This document shows, in pieces, positions 1-6,516 of a DNA stretch of 19,113 bases. Under the pieces are notes generated by a model that saw nothing but the letters and a program-made list of their open reading frames with translations, did not search any database and had not been told where the DNA came from. Every line of letters begins with the position of its first letter. Within the stretch, counting starts at the first letter, position 1. This stretch comes from CAZYAK01 sp964403335 (GTDB taxonomy: Bacteria > Patescibacteriota > Gracilibacteria > Peribacterales > Peribacteraceae). The DNA is taken from NCBI GenBank assembly GCA_964403335.1, contig CAYOFI010000018.1, positions 1 to 19,113 of the forward strand, in the 5' to 3' direction. The position numbers and the translations under genes were made by a program.

Positions 1-39
1 AGCTGCCCCAAAGGGGACCCCTTGGGTGAGGATGAGGCC

Positions 40-79
40 AAAACAAAAACACACACAAAAGCCTCTCAAACAGGAGAGG
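40..79 (-). terminator. Rho-independent terminator of the AI-2E transporter gene
   Basis: On the minus strand, immediately after the stop codon at 82-84, there is a 6-bp stem (CCTCTC/GAGAGG, 62-67 with 74-79) with a 6-nt loop, followed by a T-rich run (about 40-60) interrupted by G. This is the normal shape of an intrinsic terminator and would end the pilin-transporter operon. Confidence 0.65.
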
Positions 80-81
80 GC

Positions 82-1356
82 TTAGGGGTGAGGTCTCGAA
101 GGACCAGAACCTCGCAAACTCCGTATATCCTCTAAGAAAAGGGCAATAATGGTCGTTACTGGTATCGCCAGGATGATTCCGAGAATCGGGTGAATGACCC
201 ACGGGAAACTGATGCCCGTGAGCATGGCAAAGAGGATGGCGATGGGGGACAGGCCCACAGCGCGCTTCATGATCAGCGGCACCAATAAGTTATTTTCGCA
301 CCACTGAATGATGTAGTAGACGGCGGCGATCACGAGCGCCCAGAAGAATCCGTCGCCCGTGAGGGCAATAAGGAACGCCGGCACGGCGGCGATGAGCGGT
401 CCCACGACGGGAATGAATTCCGTGAAACCGGCGAGGATGCCGAGGGTGAGTGCGTATGGCACGCGCAGAATCGACAGCGCCAAGAACACCAGGAAACCGA
501 TGGAGAAACACAGCACCAGTTGCCCGCGCACCCATTGGGAGAGCTTCCACTGGATCGCTTCGGACTTATCGTGCACGTACGTGCGGTAGTTCCAGGGAAT
601 GAACCCGCGCAGCCACGTGATGATGCGTTCCTTTTCCAATTGCATGAAGAAGGCCATCACCAGGATCAAGATCAGGTTTACAAAGAAATCCACCACCGAG
701 CCCGCGATCTGTGCCGCAAAGAGGAGTGATCCCTGAGCCGTTGTGCTGAGCGAGGTGCTGAACTGTTTGAGCGCGTCGGTGAAGTGCGTGATGGACAGGT
801 TTTCCAGCGTGTTTTTCAGGAAGACCGTCAGGCGCAGGTTCACTTCGCCGGTGAGGAACGGGAACGCGATGTTCGGTTCGGCCAAGAACGCATTCACTTT
901 GTCGCTGGTGAAGACGGCGATTTGCTGGAGCTGGTCGGCGATGATCGGAATGAGGGAGACCAGCAGGAAAATCAGCAATGCGAGTGCGATGATGTAGTGG
1001 ATAAGAATACCCAAGCTGCGCGGAACGCCCCAGCGCTTGAGGGCGCGCACGCCCGGATCCACGATCGTGGCCACGAATACGGCCAAAAAGAGCAGCACGA
1101 TTTTATCGCGCAGGTGATACAGCAGCAGCACCCCCACGCCGATGGCGAGAATCGCGAACGTGGCTTTGACGATGCTTTTGATGGAGAGATGGACGAGGAC
1201 GGTGGGATGTTCTTCACCCTGCGGCAGTTCCGCCGTTCCCAGAGGCGGCTCATGGGCGCGCATGGACCGCGCGCGTTGGAGGAGCGCATGCGCCTTCTCG
1301 CCGATGATGCGCAGCGACGTGAAGGAGGGGAGCGATGGTTTTTTGCGAGCGTTCAT
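82..1356 (-). CDS. AI-2E family transporter (UPF0118/YdiK-PerM-like membrane protein)
   Basis: A 424-residue polytopic membrane protein. After a basic N-terminus, a first pair of hydrophobic segments is seen around residues 65-110, another around 120-140, then a long soluble stretch, and a C-terminal block with the family-typical run YALTLGILAGFTEFIPVVGP and a closing segment near GIILAIPVTTI. Family members are permease-like proteins, some proposed to export autoinducer-2 or to act as sodium/proton exchangers, so the substrate here cannot be named. I chose the ATG at 1356 because it overlaps the stop of the upstream pilin gene as ATGA, implying translational coupling; a longer frame to 1488 would run through the pilin gene. 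A terminator follows at once. Family assignment is firm; function is not. Confidence 0.9.
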   Translation of the reverse strand: MNARKKPSLPSFTSLRIIGEKAHALLQRARSMRAHEPPLGTAELPQGEEHPTVLVHLSIKSIVKATFAILAIGVGVLLLYHLRDKIVLLFLAVFVATIVDPGVRALKRWGVPRSLGILIHYIIALALLIFLLVSLIPIIADQLQQIAVFTSDKVNAFLAEPNIAFPFLTGEVNLRLTVFLKNTLENLSITHFTDALKQFSTSLSTTAQGSLLFAAQIAGSVVDFFVNLILILVMAFFMQLEKERIITWLRGFIPWNYRTYVHDKSEAIQWKLSQWVRGQLVLCFSIGFLVFLALSILRVPYALTLGILAGFTEFIPVVGPLIAAVPAFLIALTGDGFFWALVIAAVYYIIQWCENNLLVPLIMKRAVGLSPIAILFAMLTGISFPWVIHPILGIILAIPVTTIIALFLEDIRSLRGSGPSRPHP

Positions 1357-1739
1357 GAGGCGAAGAGCACGCCGACGATACCGTCGACGATGAGGAAAGA
1401 CAGAAGGCTGAAAATCAATCCGATGACGGCGTTCTTGATGCGGGCCTTCGCTTTCTGCGAGTCGCTCTGCAGCCCGGAGAAGGCCCATTCGTACCCGCCC
1501 CAGATGATCATGGCCAGGAAAATCATCCCGAGGAAACTGAAGATCAGCTGGATCAGATAGCCCACGTAGAGCGGAATACAGTCAAAATGAATGTCACCGG
1601 TGATGAAGTTGCAGTTCCCGATCTGCCCGTTTTCGGGAATCAATTGCGGATTGAAGGCGTTTTGGGCAAGGCCTGCCGCAGGCACCAGGACGAGGCTCAG
1701 AAGACCGCCGATGGTACGCAGAAGGGATCGCGCGGACAT
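1353..1739 (-). CDS. T4SS-type pilin (VirB2/TrbC-like small membrane protein)
   Basis: A 128-residue protein with a signal peptide (hydrophobic run at residues 8-24, likely cleavage after GLA-Q at about residue 25), a short extracytoplasmic segment with two cysteines (43 and 53, possible disulfide), then two hydrophobic helices at about 59-83 and 104-126 joined by a basic loop (SQKAKARIK). This is the layout of type IV secretion pilins, and such proteins are widespread in CPR genomes. No VirB4/VirB6-like partner is in the window, so a role in a pilus or DNA uptake is inferred only. It overlaps the AI-2E gene by 4 nt (ATGA). The start at 1739 gives a proper signal peptide; the longer frame to 2348 is antisense to dusB and is rejected. 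A weak -10-like CATACT lies 9 nt before the ATG. Confidence 0.8.
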   Translation of the reverse strand: MSARSLLRTIGGLLSLVLVPAAGLAQNAFNPQLIPENGQIGNCNFITGDIHFDCIPLYVGYLIQLIFSFLGMIFLAMIIWGGYEWAFSGLQSDSQKAKARIKNAVIGLIFSLLSFLIVDGIVGVLFAS

Positions 1740-1777
1740 ACGGGACGCAGTATGGGCTCTTTTTTCTGGGCTTCGTA

Positions 1778-1808
1778 TTGATGAAAAATCGAAAAATGGG
1801 GCTACAAT
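1778..1808 (+). promoter_or_regulatory. Promoter of dusB
   Basis: TACAAT at 1803-1808 is a good -10; TTGATG at 1778-1783 is a possible -35 with a long 19-bp spacer. The ATG follows the -10 by only 12 nt, so the transcript would have a leader of roughly 6 nt, and there is no purine-rich ribosome binding site between them. Confidence 0.5.
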
Positions 1809-1820
1809 AGGCCCAGTCCT

Positions 1821-2792
1821 ATGCCATTTTCCTGGGCAACCATTTCCCGGCCTATTGTTGCGCTTGCTCCTATGGCAGGGGTGACCGATGCGTCCTACCG
1901 CCAGCTCATCAAAAAGATGGCCCCGGAGGTCGTGGTGTACACGGAATTCCTCTCGACCGATGCGTTGACGTATGGCGCGGAGCGGACATTGGAAATGCTG
2001 GAATTCGACCCGGCCATCGAGCGCCCGTTCATCGTCCAAGTCTTTGGCAACGAGCCGGATCATTTTTTGAAAGCTGCAAAGATCATCGAGGAAGCCGGGG
2101 CTGATGGGATCGATATCAATATGGGCTGCCCCGCCGCAAAAGTCGTCTCGTCGTGCCATGGATCGGCACTGATTCGTGAACCCAGCTTGGCGGCGCGGCT
2201 CGTCGAAGCAACGGTCAAAGCGGTGAAGATTCCGGTGAGCGTCAAAACGCGATTGGGATGGGACACGCATGAAACATTGATTCCGTTTTGCAAAAGGCTC
2301 GTCGATGCGGGGGCACAAGCCTTCGCCATCCACGGCCGCCGCTATCACGATAAATTTTCCGGTAAGGCGAATTGGGAACCGATTTATGCGCTCAAGGAAG
2401 CGGTCTCGGTGCCCGTGATCGGAAACGGCGACATCGCCTCCGCCGCGGATGCCGTCGCCAAGATCAAAAATCTGGACGGCGTGATGATTGGCCGCGGGAC
2501 ATTCGGGAATCCGTGGGTGATGGCGGATATCGTGCGCGCGCTAGAGGCGCGCGTAAGGGCGTGCGATTCGCACGCCCCCACGATATCCACCATGACGTTC
2601 GCGGACAAAATCCCCATGATCCTGGAACACTGCGAACTGGCCGTGAAAATCAAAGGCGAAAAGAGGGGAATGCTGGAAATGCGCAGGCACCTGAGCAGTT
2701 ACGTCAAAGGCTTTGATGGAGCTGCGGATTTGCGGTCGAAGTTGGTGCGTGTGGAGAGTTTGGCCGAGGCCAAAGCGTTGCTCGATGTGTAG
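1821..2792 (+). CDS. dusB: tRNA-dihydrouridine synthase
   Basis: A 323-residue flavoenzyme that reduces uridine to dihydrouridine in the tRNA D-loop. The family landmarks are in order: FMN-binding LAPMAGVTD near the N-terminus (about residues 15-23), the catalytic-cysteine motif NMGCPAAKV (about 100-108), the KTRLGW strand, the AIHGR segment, the PVIGNGDI phosphate site and the GRGTFGNPW segment, followed by the C-terminal helical domain (EKRGMLEMRRHLSSYVKGF). Length is normal. The dusB symbol is by closest style; other Dus subtypes are possible. The linker after GNPW (about residues 238-252) is encoded by two adjacent palindromes (2535-2553 and 2557-2577), probably an in-frame repeat insertion in a variable loop. 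The start has no Shine-Dalgarno sequence. The gene converges on the PP2C gene with 3 nt between stop codons. Confidence 0.93.
   Translation: MPFSWATISRPIVALAPMAGVTDASYRQLIKKMAPEVVVYTEFLSTDALTYGAERTLEMLEFDPAIERPFIVQVFGNEPDHFLKAAKIIEEAGADGIDINMGCPAAKVVSSCHGSALIREPSLAARLVEATVKAVKIPVSVKTRLGWDTHETLIPFCKRLVDAGAQAFAIHGRRYHDKFSGKANWEPIYALKEAVSVPVIGNGDIASAADAVAKIKNLDGVMIGRGTFGNPWVMADIVRALEARVRACDSHAPTISTMTFADKIPMILEHCELAVKIKGEKRGMLEMRRHLSSYVKGFDGAADLRSKLVRVESLAEAKALLDV
2535..2577. repeat. Two adjacent palindromes inside dusB
   Basis: First palindrome: CGCGCGC (2535-2541), 5-nt loop, GCGCGCG (2547-2553). Second: a perfect 10-bp inverted repeat, GGGCGTGCGA (2557-2566), one base, TCGCACGCCC (2568-2577). 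Together they encode a run of residues (RALEARVRACDSHAP) in the variable linker between the catalytic barrel and the helical domain, and keep the reading frame. They resemble intergenic REP-type palindromes more than coding sequence. Confidence 0.75.
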
Positions 2793-2795
2793 TAT

Positions 2796-3668
2796 TTATT
2801 CGTCCAGGGCAAAATCGGGAAGTTCGTTTCCGTCTTCGGCGGTCGGAGCCTCGGCGGCTTCCGGAGGTTCCGGTATATCCACAACAAGGAACGAGCGATT
2901 ATCCGGTTTTGCACCGTATATCTTGATGTTTCCCGGAAGCGTGCTGGTCATTTTTTCTCCGGTGATACGCCAGACTTCTGCCAGAATTTGTTGAATGGGC
3001 AGACGGCAAAGGGCAACCACGTCTGCTACGGAAATATTCCGGGGAAGAACGCCGTCGGAGCCAAGCATCAGTGTGCCGCCCGGTCCCAGAGGAAGGACCA
3101 CATTCTCCGCATCATATTTTCGTCCCGTTACCGCTTTTGTAAGTTCCCCGCGCCTGTTTGCATGATCCGTAGACTCCTGCACTCTTCCCGCGCGAGGAAC
3201 ATATATCCTGCGGATATCACCGGCATGCAATCCGCACGCCATGCGGCCAAGCTCGCCGTTGTACAAAGCGAGCACCTGCACGGCTGCACCTGTTTGTTGA
3301 GCGGCGAATTGATTATCCTCATCAAACGCATCTAGGATTCTTTGTCGCGCAAGCCGCAACAATTCTTCCAGTCGCTGGTGCACATTGCGCTGCGTGACCG
3401 TGGCAATACCTTCGCGAAGCGTATGTGCAATGATATCCGCCGCCAGCGCACCGTTTCCTTGCCCTCCCATTCCATCGATCACAGACACTAGATCCAGTTC
3501 CTCGTTGTATCCGATAACCACGCGGTCTTCATTGGTCGGCTTATCATAGCCAATGCCCTTATCGGTTCGCGCAACAACATGCAATCCTGAAGGCAGCGTA
3601 AATTCACTCGGCTCACCTGCTTCGCCGGAAAGTACCCACGCGTGACTGGTTGGTACCGACTCACTCAT
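2796..3668 (-). CDS. PP2C-type (PPM) serine/threonine protein phosphatase
   Basis: A 290-residue predicted phosphoprotein phosphatase. Metal-binding motifs of the PPM fold are visible: the NED pair (residues 46-48), DGMGG (65-69, with a metal-binding Asp), GD plus a basic strand (GDIRRIYV), LMLGSDGV for the late Asp motif, and PDNRSF near the end (the usual GxDN). No transmembrane segment is seen, so it is probably cytosolic. The last 25 residues are proline- and acid-rich and likely disordered. Such enzymes usually oppose a Hanks-type kinase, but none is in the window. The neighbouring rplA is on the same strand upstream of nothing else here, and a strong -35/-10 lies directly before the ATG, so this gene probably has its own transcript. 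Confidence 0.88.
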   Translation of the reverse strand: MSESVPTSHAWVLSGEAGEPSEFTLPSGLHVVARTDKGIGYDKPTNEDRVVIGYNEELDLVSVIDGMGGQGNGALAADIIAHTLREGIATVTQRNVHQRLEELLRLARQRILDAFDEDNQFAAQQTGAAVQVLALYNGELGRMACGLHAGDIRRIYVPRAGRVQESTDHANRRGELTKAVTGRKYDAENVVLPLGPGGTLMLGSDGVLPRNISVADVVALCRLPIQQILAEVWRITGEKMTSTLPGNIKIYGAKPDNRSFLVVDIPEPPEAAEAPTAEDGNELPDFALDE

Positions 3669-3674
3669 AGAGAG

Positions 3675-3702
3675 ACGATACTAACTTTTACATTATTGTC
3701 AA
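3675..3702 (-). promoter_or_regulatory. Promoter of the PP2C gene, apparently leaderless
   Basis: On the minus strand a perfect -35 (TTGACA, 3697-3702) is followed after 16 bp by TATCGT (3675-3680). Only 6 nt separate this -10 from the ATG at 3668, which places the expected transcription start at or next to the start codon. There is no Shine-Dalgarno sequence. Confidence 0.65.
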
Positions 3703-3737
3703 AAAATTACCGGCGGAGATCGTAGAATAGGCGTTTC

Positions 3738-4439
3738 TTACATCTGTACCTTCACGCCGGGTCCCATCGTGGGGGCGATACCGACGCTGAGGATGTACTC
3801 GCCCTTGATACCGTTCGGGCGGGCTTCCTTGATCGCGGCGAGGATCGCTTCCAGGTTTTCGGCCAGCTTTTTGCCGCCGAAGGAGAGCTTTCCGAAGACG
3901 GCATGGATGATGCCTTGCTTGTCCATTTTGCATTCGATGCGGCCTTTTTTGAGCTCTTCGATGGTCTTGGCGATCTTCTCCGTGACCGTGCCGGCTTTGG
4001 GGGACGGCATCAGGCCTTTCTGACCGAGGGTTTTGGCGATCTTGCCCAGGTCTTTCATCATGCGGGGGACGGCGACGGCGATATCGAAATCGATGGTGCC
4101 GCCTTCGATCTGCTTCACCAAATCCTCGTTTCCGGCCAAGTGAGCGCCTGCCTTTTTGGCTTCGTCGATCATGTCATCGGGCACGAAAGCCGCGATCTTC
4201 ACTTGTTTGCCTGTTCCATGCGGCAATGCCACCGTTGTGCGGACCAACTGGTCGGCTTGGGTGGTATCGGCATTGATGCGGATGTGGACCTCGGCGGTTG
4301 CGTCAAAAGACGTGGTGCCGAGCTTGGTCAGCAATTCCGCGGCCTCCGCAATCGGGTAGGACGGCTGGGTGACGAGCACTTTGCGCTCTGCGTATTTCTT
4401 ACCGCGCTTGCGGGCCAGGGGGCTCTGTTTGGAGCTCAT
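3738..4439 (-). CDS. rplA: 50S ribosomal protein L1 (uL1)
   Basis: A 233-residue protein of normal length that binds 23S rRNA at the L1 stalk and in many bacteria represses its own operon mRNA. Family segments are clear: the basic N-terminus (ARKRGKKYAERK), the FDATAEVHIRIN strand, LPHGTGKQVKIAAF, GLMPSPKAGTVT and the C-terminal SVGIAPTMGPGVKV. The gene is the last of a minus-strand group with rplK upstream, but a membrane-protein gene lies between them, and the usual rplJ-rplL do not follow. The ATG at 4439 gives the standard N-terminus and has no Shine-Dalgarno sequence (the preceding bases are C- and T-rich). L1 is absent from some CPR lineages, so its presence is informative for placement. 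Confidence 0.97.
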   Translation of the reverse strand: MSSKQSPLARKRGKKYAERKVLVTQPSYPIAEAAELLTKLGTTSFDATAEVHIRINADTTQADQLVRTTVALPHGTGKQVKIAAFVPDDMIDEAKKAGAHLAGNEDLVKQIEGGTIDFDIAVAVPRMMKDLGKIAKTLGQKGLMPSPKAGTVTEKIAKTIEELKKGRIECKMDKQGIIHAVFGKLSFGGKKLAENLEAILAAIKEARPNGIKGEYILSVGIAPTMGPGVKVQM

Positions 4440-4465
4440 AGATAAGGGGGGAACGTGGTGCGAAC

Positions 4466-4486
4466 GCCCTTCGACAAGCTCAGGGC
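4466..4486. repeat. REP-like imperfect palindrome before rplA
   Basis: The spacer between the membrane gene and rplA holds a 21-nt unit with GCCCT (4466-4470) and AGGGC (4482-4486) around TCGACAAGCTC. It has the form of a short dispersed intergenic palindrome. A second inverted repeat, TTGGGC (4505-4510) with GCCCCAA (4518-4524), lies beside it. Neither has a T-run on the minus strand, so neither is a convincing terminator. Confidence 0.5.
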
Positions 4487-4531
4487 TCCCACGAGACCGC
4501 TATTTTGGGCTTCAGATGCCCCAAAGGCAAG

Positions 4532-5122
4532 CTATTTCTTCTTTTTTGCCGTCTTGTGCTGCTTATGATCCCGTCCCGCCATAGCTGTAGTATGCGAGTG
4601 GAAATGGGCACCTTGCGTCTCGGTTTTGGTGTCACGTGTCAGCCAACTGAGCAACCAGCCATAGAGCAGTAAAATCGTCGGGAGGATCCACCAGGTGGGA
4701 GTCATCAGCTCGCTCGCAAGCAACGGGACCAAGAAGAATGTCAGGGCGGAGCCGAGCAACAGCAAGAAGCCCAGTGCCTTCCAGAGAATATGGAAGATGG
4801 CTGCGCACACGCGTTGCGAGGTTTGATCGATACGCGCGGCAATCGATTCATGCCACAGGTACGTGATCCCGCCGGCACCGAAAACGATGAGGAGCGCCAC
4901 GTACATCTCCGTCGACAGAAGATCCACTCCCGTCGTGAATTTTTCGAGCACGGCGTTCACCGCAGCGATGCCGCTGATGCTCAAGAGCACCACGCCCAAT
5001 ACCTGCATCAGATAACAATAGACGGCAGTCGCGGCCGCAAGCGGGCGCGCCCCCGGCACAAAGAGGCTTGGGATCAAGAGCAAGACCGACAGCGACAGAA
5101 AACCCGCCAATGCATACAGCAT
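4532..5122 (-). CDS. Unknown multi-pass membrane protein between rplK and rplA
   Basis: From the ATG at 5122 this is a 196-residue protein with about five hydrophobic segments (near residues 4-25, 30-55, 72-88, 108-130 and 140-160) and a soluble His/Lys-rich tail ending in AKKKK. I recognise no family. The frame stays open upstream to a stop at 5279-5281 and encodes what looks like the rest of a secreted protein: a hydrophobic run LILLISQ, a signal-peptidase-like SHA-QPSP site and a Pro/Thr-rich stretch leading into SPIEFASLFSVGAAAM. No ATG, GTG or TTG exists in that frame upstream; a GTG at 5274-5276 would reach it only with a one-base change in the run of six A at 5268-5273. The true start is therefore uncertain, and the coordinates given are the conservative ones. 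It lies within the ribosomal-protein group and may be co-transcribed. Confidence 0.7.
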   Translation of the reverse strand: MLYALAGFLSLSVLLLIPSLFVPGARPLAAATAVYCYLMQVLGVVLLSISGIAAVNAVLEKFTTGVDLLSTEMYVALLIVFGAGGITYLWHESIAARIDQTSQRVCAAIFHILWKALGFLLLLGSALTFFLVPLLASELMTPTWWILPTILLLYGWLLSWLTRDTKTETQGAHFHSHTTAMAGRDHKQHKTAKKKK

Positions 5123-5231
5123 GGCGGCTGCGCCGACGGAAAAAAGCGAAGCGAACTCGATGGGAGAGACGGAAACAGGGGGAGTGTACGCAGTCGGTGA
5201 GGGTTGTGCATGTGATTGGTGTTGCGAGATT

Positions 5232-5320
5232 AGAAGTATCAGACGGAATAGACGGAATAGAAGTACGAAAAAACACCTCTATCACCTCTATCGCCTCTAT
5301 GGCGTCTATTCCCTCTACGC
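5232..5320 (-). repeat. 9-nt-period inverted array, copy 1 (after rplK)
   Basis: Read on the plus strand, five 9-nt units of the type CCTCTATCN fill 5276-5320, and four complementary units of the type AGACGGAAT fill 5232-5267. The arms can fold into a long imperfect hairpin with an A/T-rich loop. The array starts 1 nt after the rplK stop codon. On the sense (minus) strand the purine-rich arm comes first, as in the other two copies. Confidence 0.85.
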
Positions 5321-5321
5321 C

Positions 5322-5744
5322 TTACTCGATCGTGATCCCCATGCTGCGTGCCGAGCCTGCGATGATCTTTTCCGCCTGTTCGATGTCATTGGCGTTCAGA
5401 TCGGGCATTTTCTTTTCGGCGATTTGGCGCAGCTGTGCCTTGGTGATTTTGCCCACTTTATTCTTGTTGGGTTCACCGGAACCGCTCTGGATCTTGGCGG
5501 CTTCCTTCAGAAGGGTGGAGGCAGCCGGTTGTTTGACGATGAAGGTGAAGGTGCGGTCATCGTAGACGGTGATGACGACCGGCAATTCCTGGCCCATCTG
5601 GCCCTTGGTCTGGGCGTTGAATTTCGTGCAAAAACCGCTGATATCCACACCAGCCTGACCGAGCGCAGGGCCCAGCGGAGGAGCGGGGTTTGCCTGCCCT
5701 CCTTTGGCTTTCACTTTGATGACCTTCTTGACGGTTTTTGCCAT
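5322..5744 (-). CDS. rplK: 50S ribosomal protein L11 (uL11)
   Basis: A 140-residue protein of standard length. The N-terminal domain carries the proline-rich switch segment (KGGQANPAPPLGPALGQAGV, residues 14-33) involved in factor and thiopeptide binding, and the C-terminal domain that binds 23S rRNA in the GTPase-associated centre is complete (KITKAQLRQIAEKKMPDLNA to GSARSMGI). In most bacteria rplK follows secE-nusG and precedes rplA; here neither secE nor nusG is upstream, and an unrelated membrane gene separates it from rplA. A 17-bp-spaced promoter lies just before the ATG, leaving a leader of only a few nucleotides. The stop codon abuts a 9-nt-period hairpin array. Confidence 0.98.
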   Translation of the reverse strand: MAKTVKKVIKVKAKGGQANPAPPLGPALGQAGVDISGFCTKFNAQTKGQMGQELPVVITVYDDRTFTFIVKQPAASTLLKEAAKIQSGSGEPNKNKVGKITKAQLRQIAEKKMPDLNANDIEQAEKIIAGSARSMGITIE

Positions 5745-5753
5745 AGCCCGGGG

Positions 5754-5782
5754 AGTTTACTTATGGCTTTGGGAGGGGTCAA
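5754..5782 (-). promoter_or_regulatory. Promoter of rplK
   Basis: On the minus strand, TTGACC (5777-5782) and TAAACT (5754-5759) are separated by 17 bp. The ATG at 5744 lies 9 nt beyond the -10, so the predicted leader is 2-3 nt and no Shine-Dalgarno sequence is present. Confidence 0.65.
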
Positions 5783-5809
5783 TGGGAGTTTTCATATGGC
5801 GCGTGGGGC

Positions 5810-5899
5810 ATAGAGGGCTTAGACGGTATAGACGGGATAGAGGTACGCATACTAAAAATCCTCTACCGCTTCTATCGCCTCTATTCCCTCTATTCCGTC
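5810..5899 (-). repeat. 9-nt-period inverted array, copy 2
   Basis: Plus-strand units ATAGAGGGC, TTAGACGGT, ATAGACGGG, ATAGAGGTA (5810-5845) face the complementary units CCTCTACCG, CTTCTATCG and two of CCTCTATTC (5860-5895) across a 14-nt A/T-rich loop. The stop codon of the upstream minus-strand gene (TAG, 5890-5892) is itself part of the first repeat unit, and the 9-nt period repeats that TAG in frame. Confidence 0.85.
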
Positions 5900-6468
5900 A
5901 ATTCATCCATCACCCGCTGAATTTCCTCCTCCTGACCGGAAACCACATGGAATTCGTACAATCGCTGCCGGGAACGCACGAAGAGGATACGTTCGGTGTG
6001 GATGGCGGGGTCCAGAAAGCTCAAGACATTGCGGACGGGTTTGCCCTCGCGCTCTTGCACTTCGTCCACCAAATCCTGCAGTTCGGAAGAAAATGAGGTG
6101 TGCAGGGCTTCTTTCAGTGCCGTGAAGTACGCCTTCGCATCGGGTGATTCCACCCAGGCGAAGAAGGCCAGGCGGTCGTTTCCTAACAAAATCACGCGGG
6201 ATTCGACCTCCACGTCGCTGGGGACGATTTTGGACAGCAGGCTTTCTTCACGCGTGGTTTGCGTGGCGATGCCGGCAGCGCTGAGGACGGCGAAGATATC
6301 CGGACCGTTCACGCGGCGCACGCCTGCGGATGCGTCTTCATCGGAAATCGTGCCGGGTTCTTGCGGCACAAGATTGATGCCTTGGGTGGTGACGGCATCG
6401 GTGATGCCGAAAACGAGAAGCAGGGCGATGTACCCCGCGGCCGTGCCGATCTTGGCTCCGGTACGCAT
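5890..6468 (-). CDS. Unknown membrane-anchored or secreted protein, 192 aa
   Basis: I do not recognise a family. The N-terminus has a short basic region and one hydrophobic segment (about residues 8-28), fitting a signal anchor or signal peptide; the rest is soluble with mixed charge, and the C-terminal third contains an acidic helical stretch (SSELQDLVDEVQEREGKP) and closes with EEEIQRVMDELTE. There is only a weak cysteine content, so no disulfide logic. It is divergent from ruvB with a 48-bp spacer. A TATACT -10-like box sits 8 nt before the ATG, so this transcript too may be nearly leaderless. Its stop codon lies inside a 9-nt-period repeat array, so the last residues (LTE) are encoded by the edge of that element. 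Confidence 0.75.
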   Translation of the reverse strand: MRTGAKIGTAAGYIALLLVFGITDAVTTQGINLVPQEPGTISDEDASAGVRRVNGPDIFAVLSAAGIATQTTREESLLSKIVPSDVEVESRVILLGNDRLAFFAWVESPDAKAYFTALKEALHTSFSSELQDLVDEVQEREGKPVRNVLSFLDPAIHTERILFVRSRQRLYEFHVVSGQEEEIQRVMDELTE

Positions 6469-6476
6469 TGGGAAAG

Positions 6477-6482
6477 AGTATA
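6477..6482 (-). promoter_or_regulatory. Possible -10 box of the 192-aa gene
   Basis: TATACT on the minus strand, 8 nt from the ATG at 6468. I find no good -35 at 16-18 bp, so this rests on the -10 match and on the similar placement seen at other genes in the window. Confidence 0.4.
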
Positions 6483-6516
6483 GCGTAGTTTCCGAAGGAG
6501 CGAAGTCGGATGGTGT

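Noticed and set aside
1..39. Inverted repeat at the window start (CCCAAAGGGG with CCCCTTGGG)
   Set aside because: It may be a terminator for a gene outside the window, but no flanking gene can be seen, so it is not called.
3669..3737. A terminator after rplA
   Set aside because: I found no stem with a T-run between rplA and the PP2C promoter. Only the T-run that belongs to the -35 region of that promoter is there.
5232..5321. CRISPR-like reading of the 9-nt arrays
   Set aside because: Units are only 9 nt, without unique spacers, arranged as inverted arms, and no cas genes are present.
5068..5813. Long plus-strand frames across rplK and the 9-nt arrays
   Set aside because: They are antisense to rplK and encode low-complexity Arg/Asn or Leu/Tyr runs produced by the repeats.
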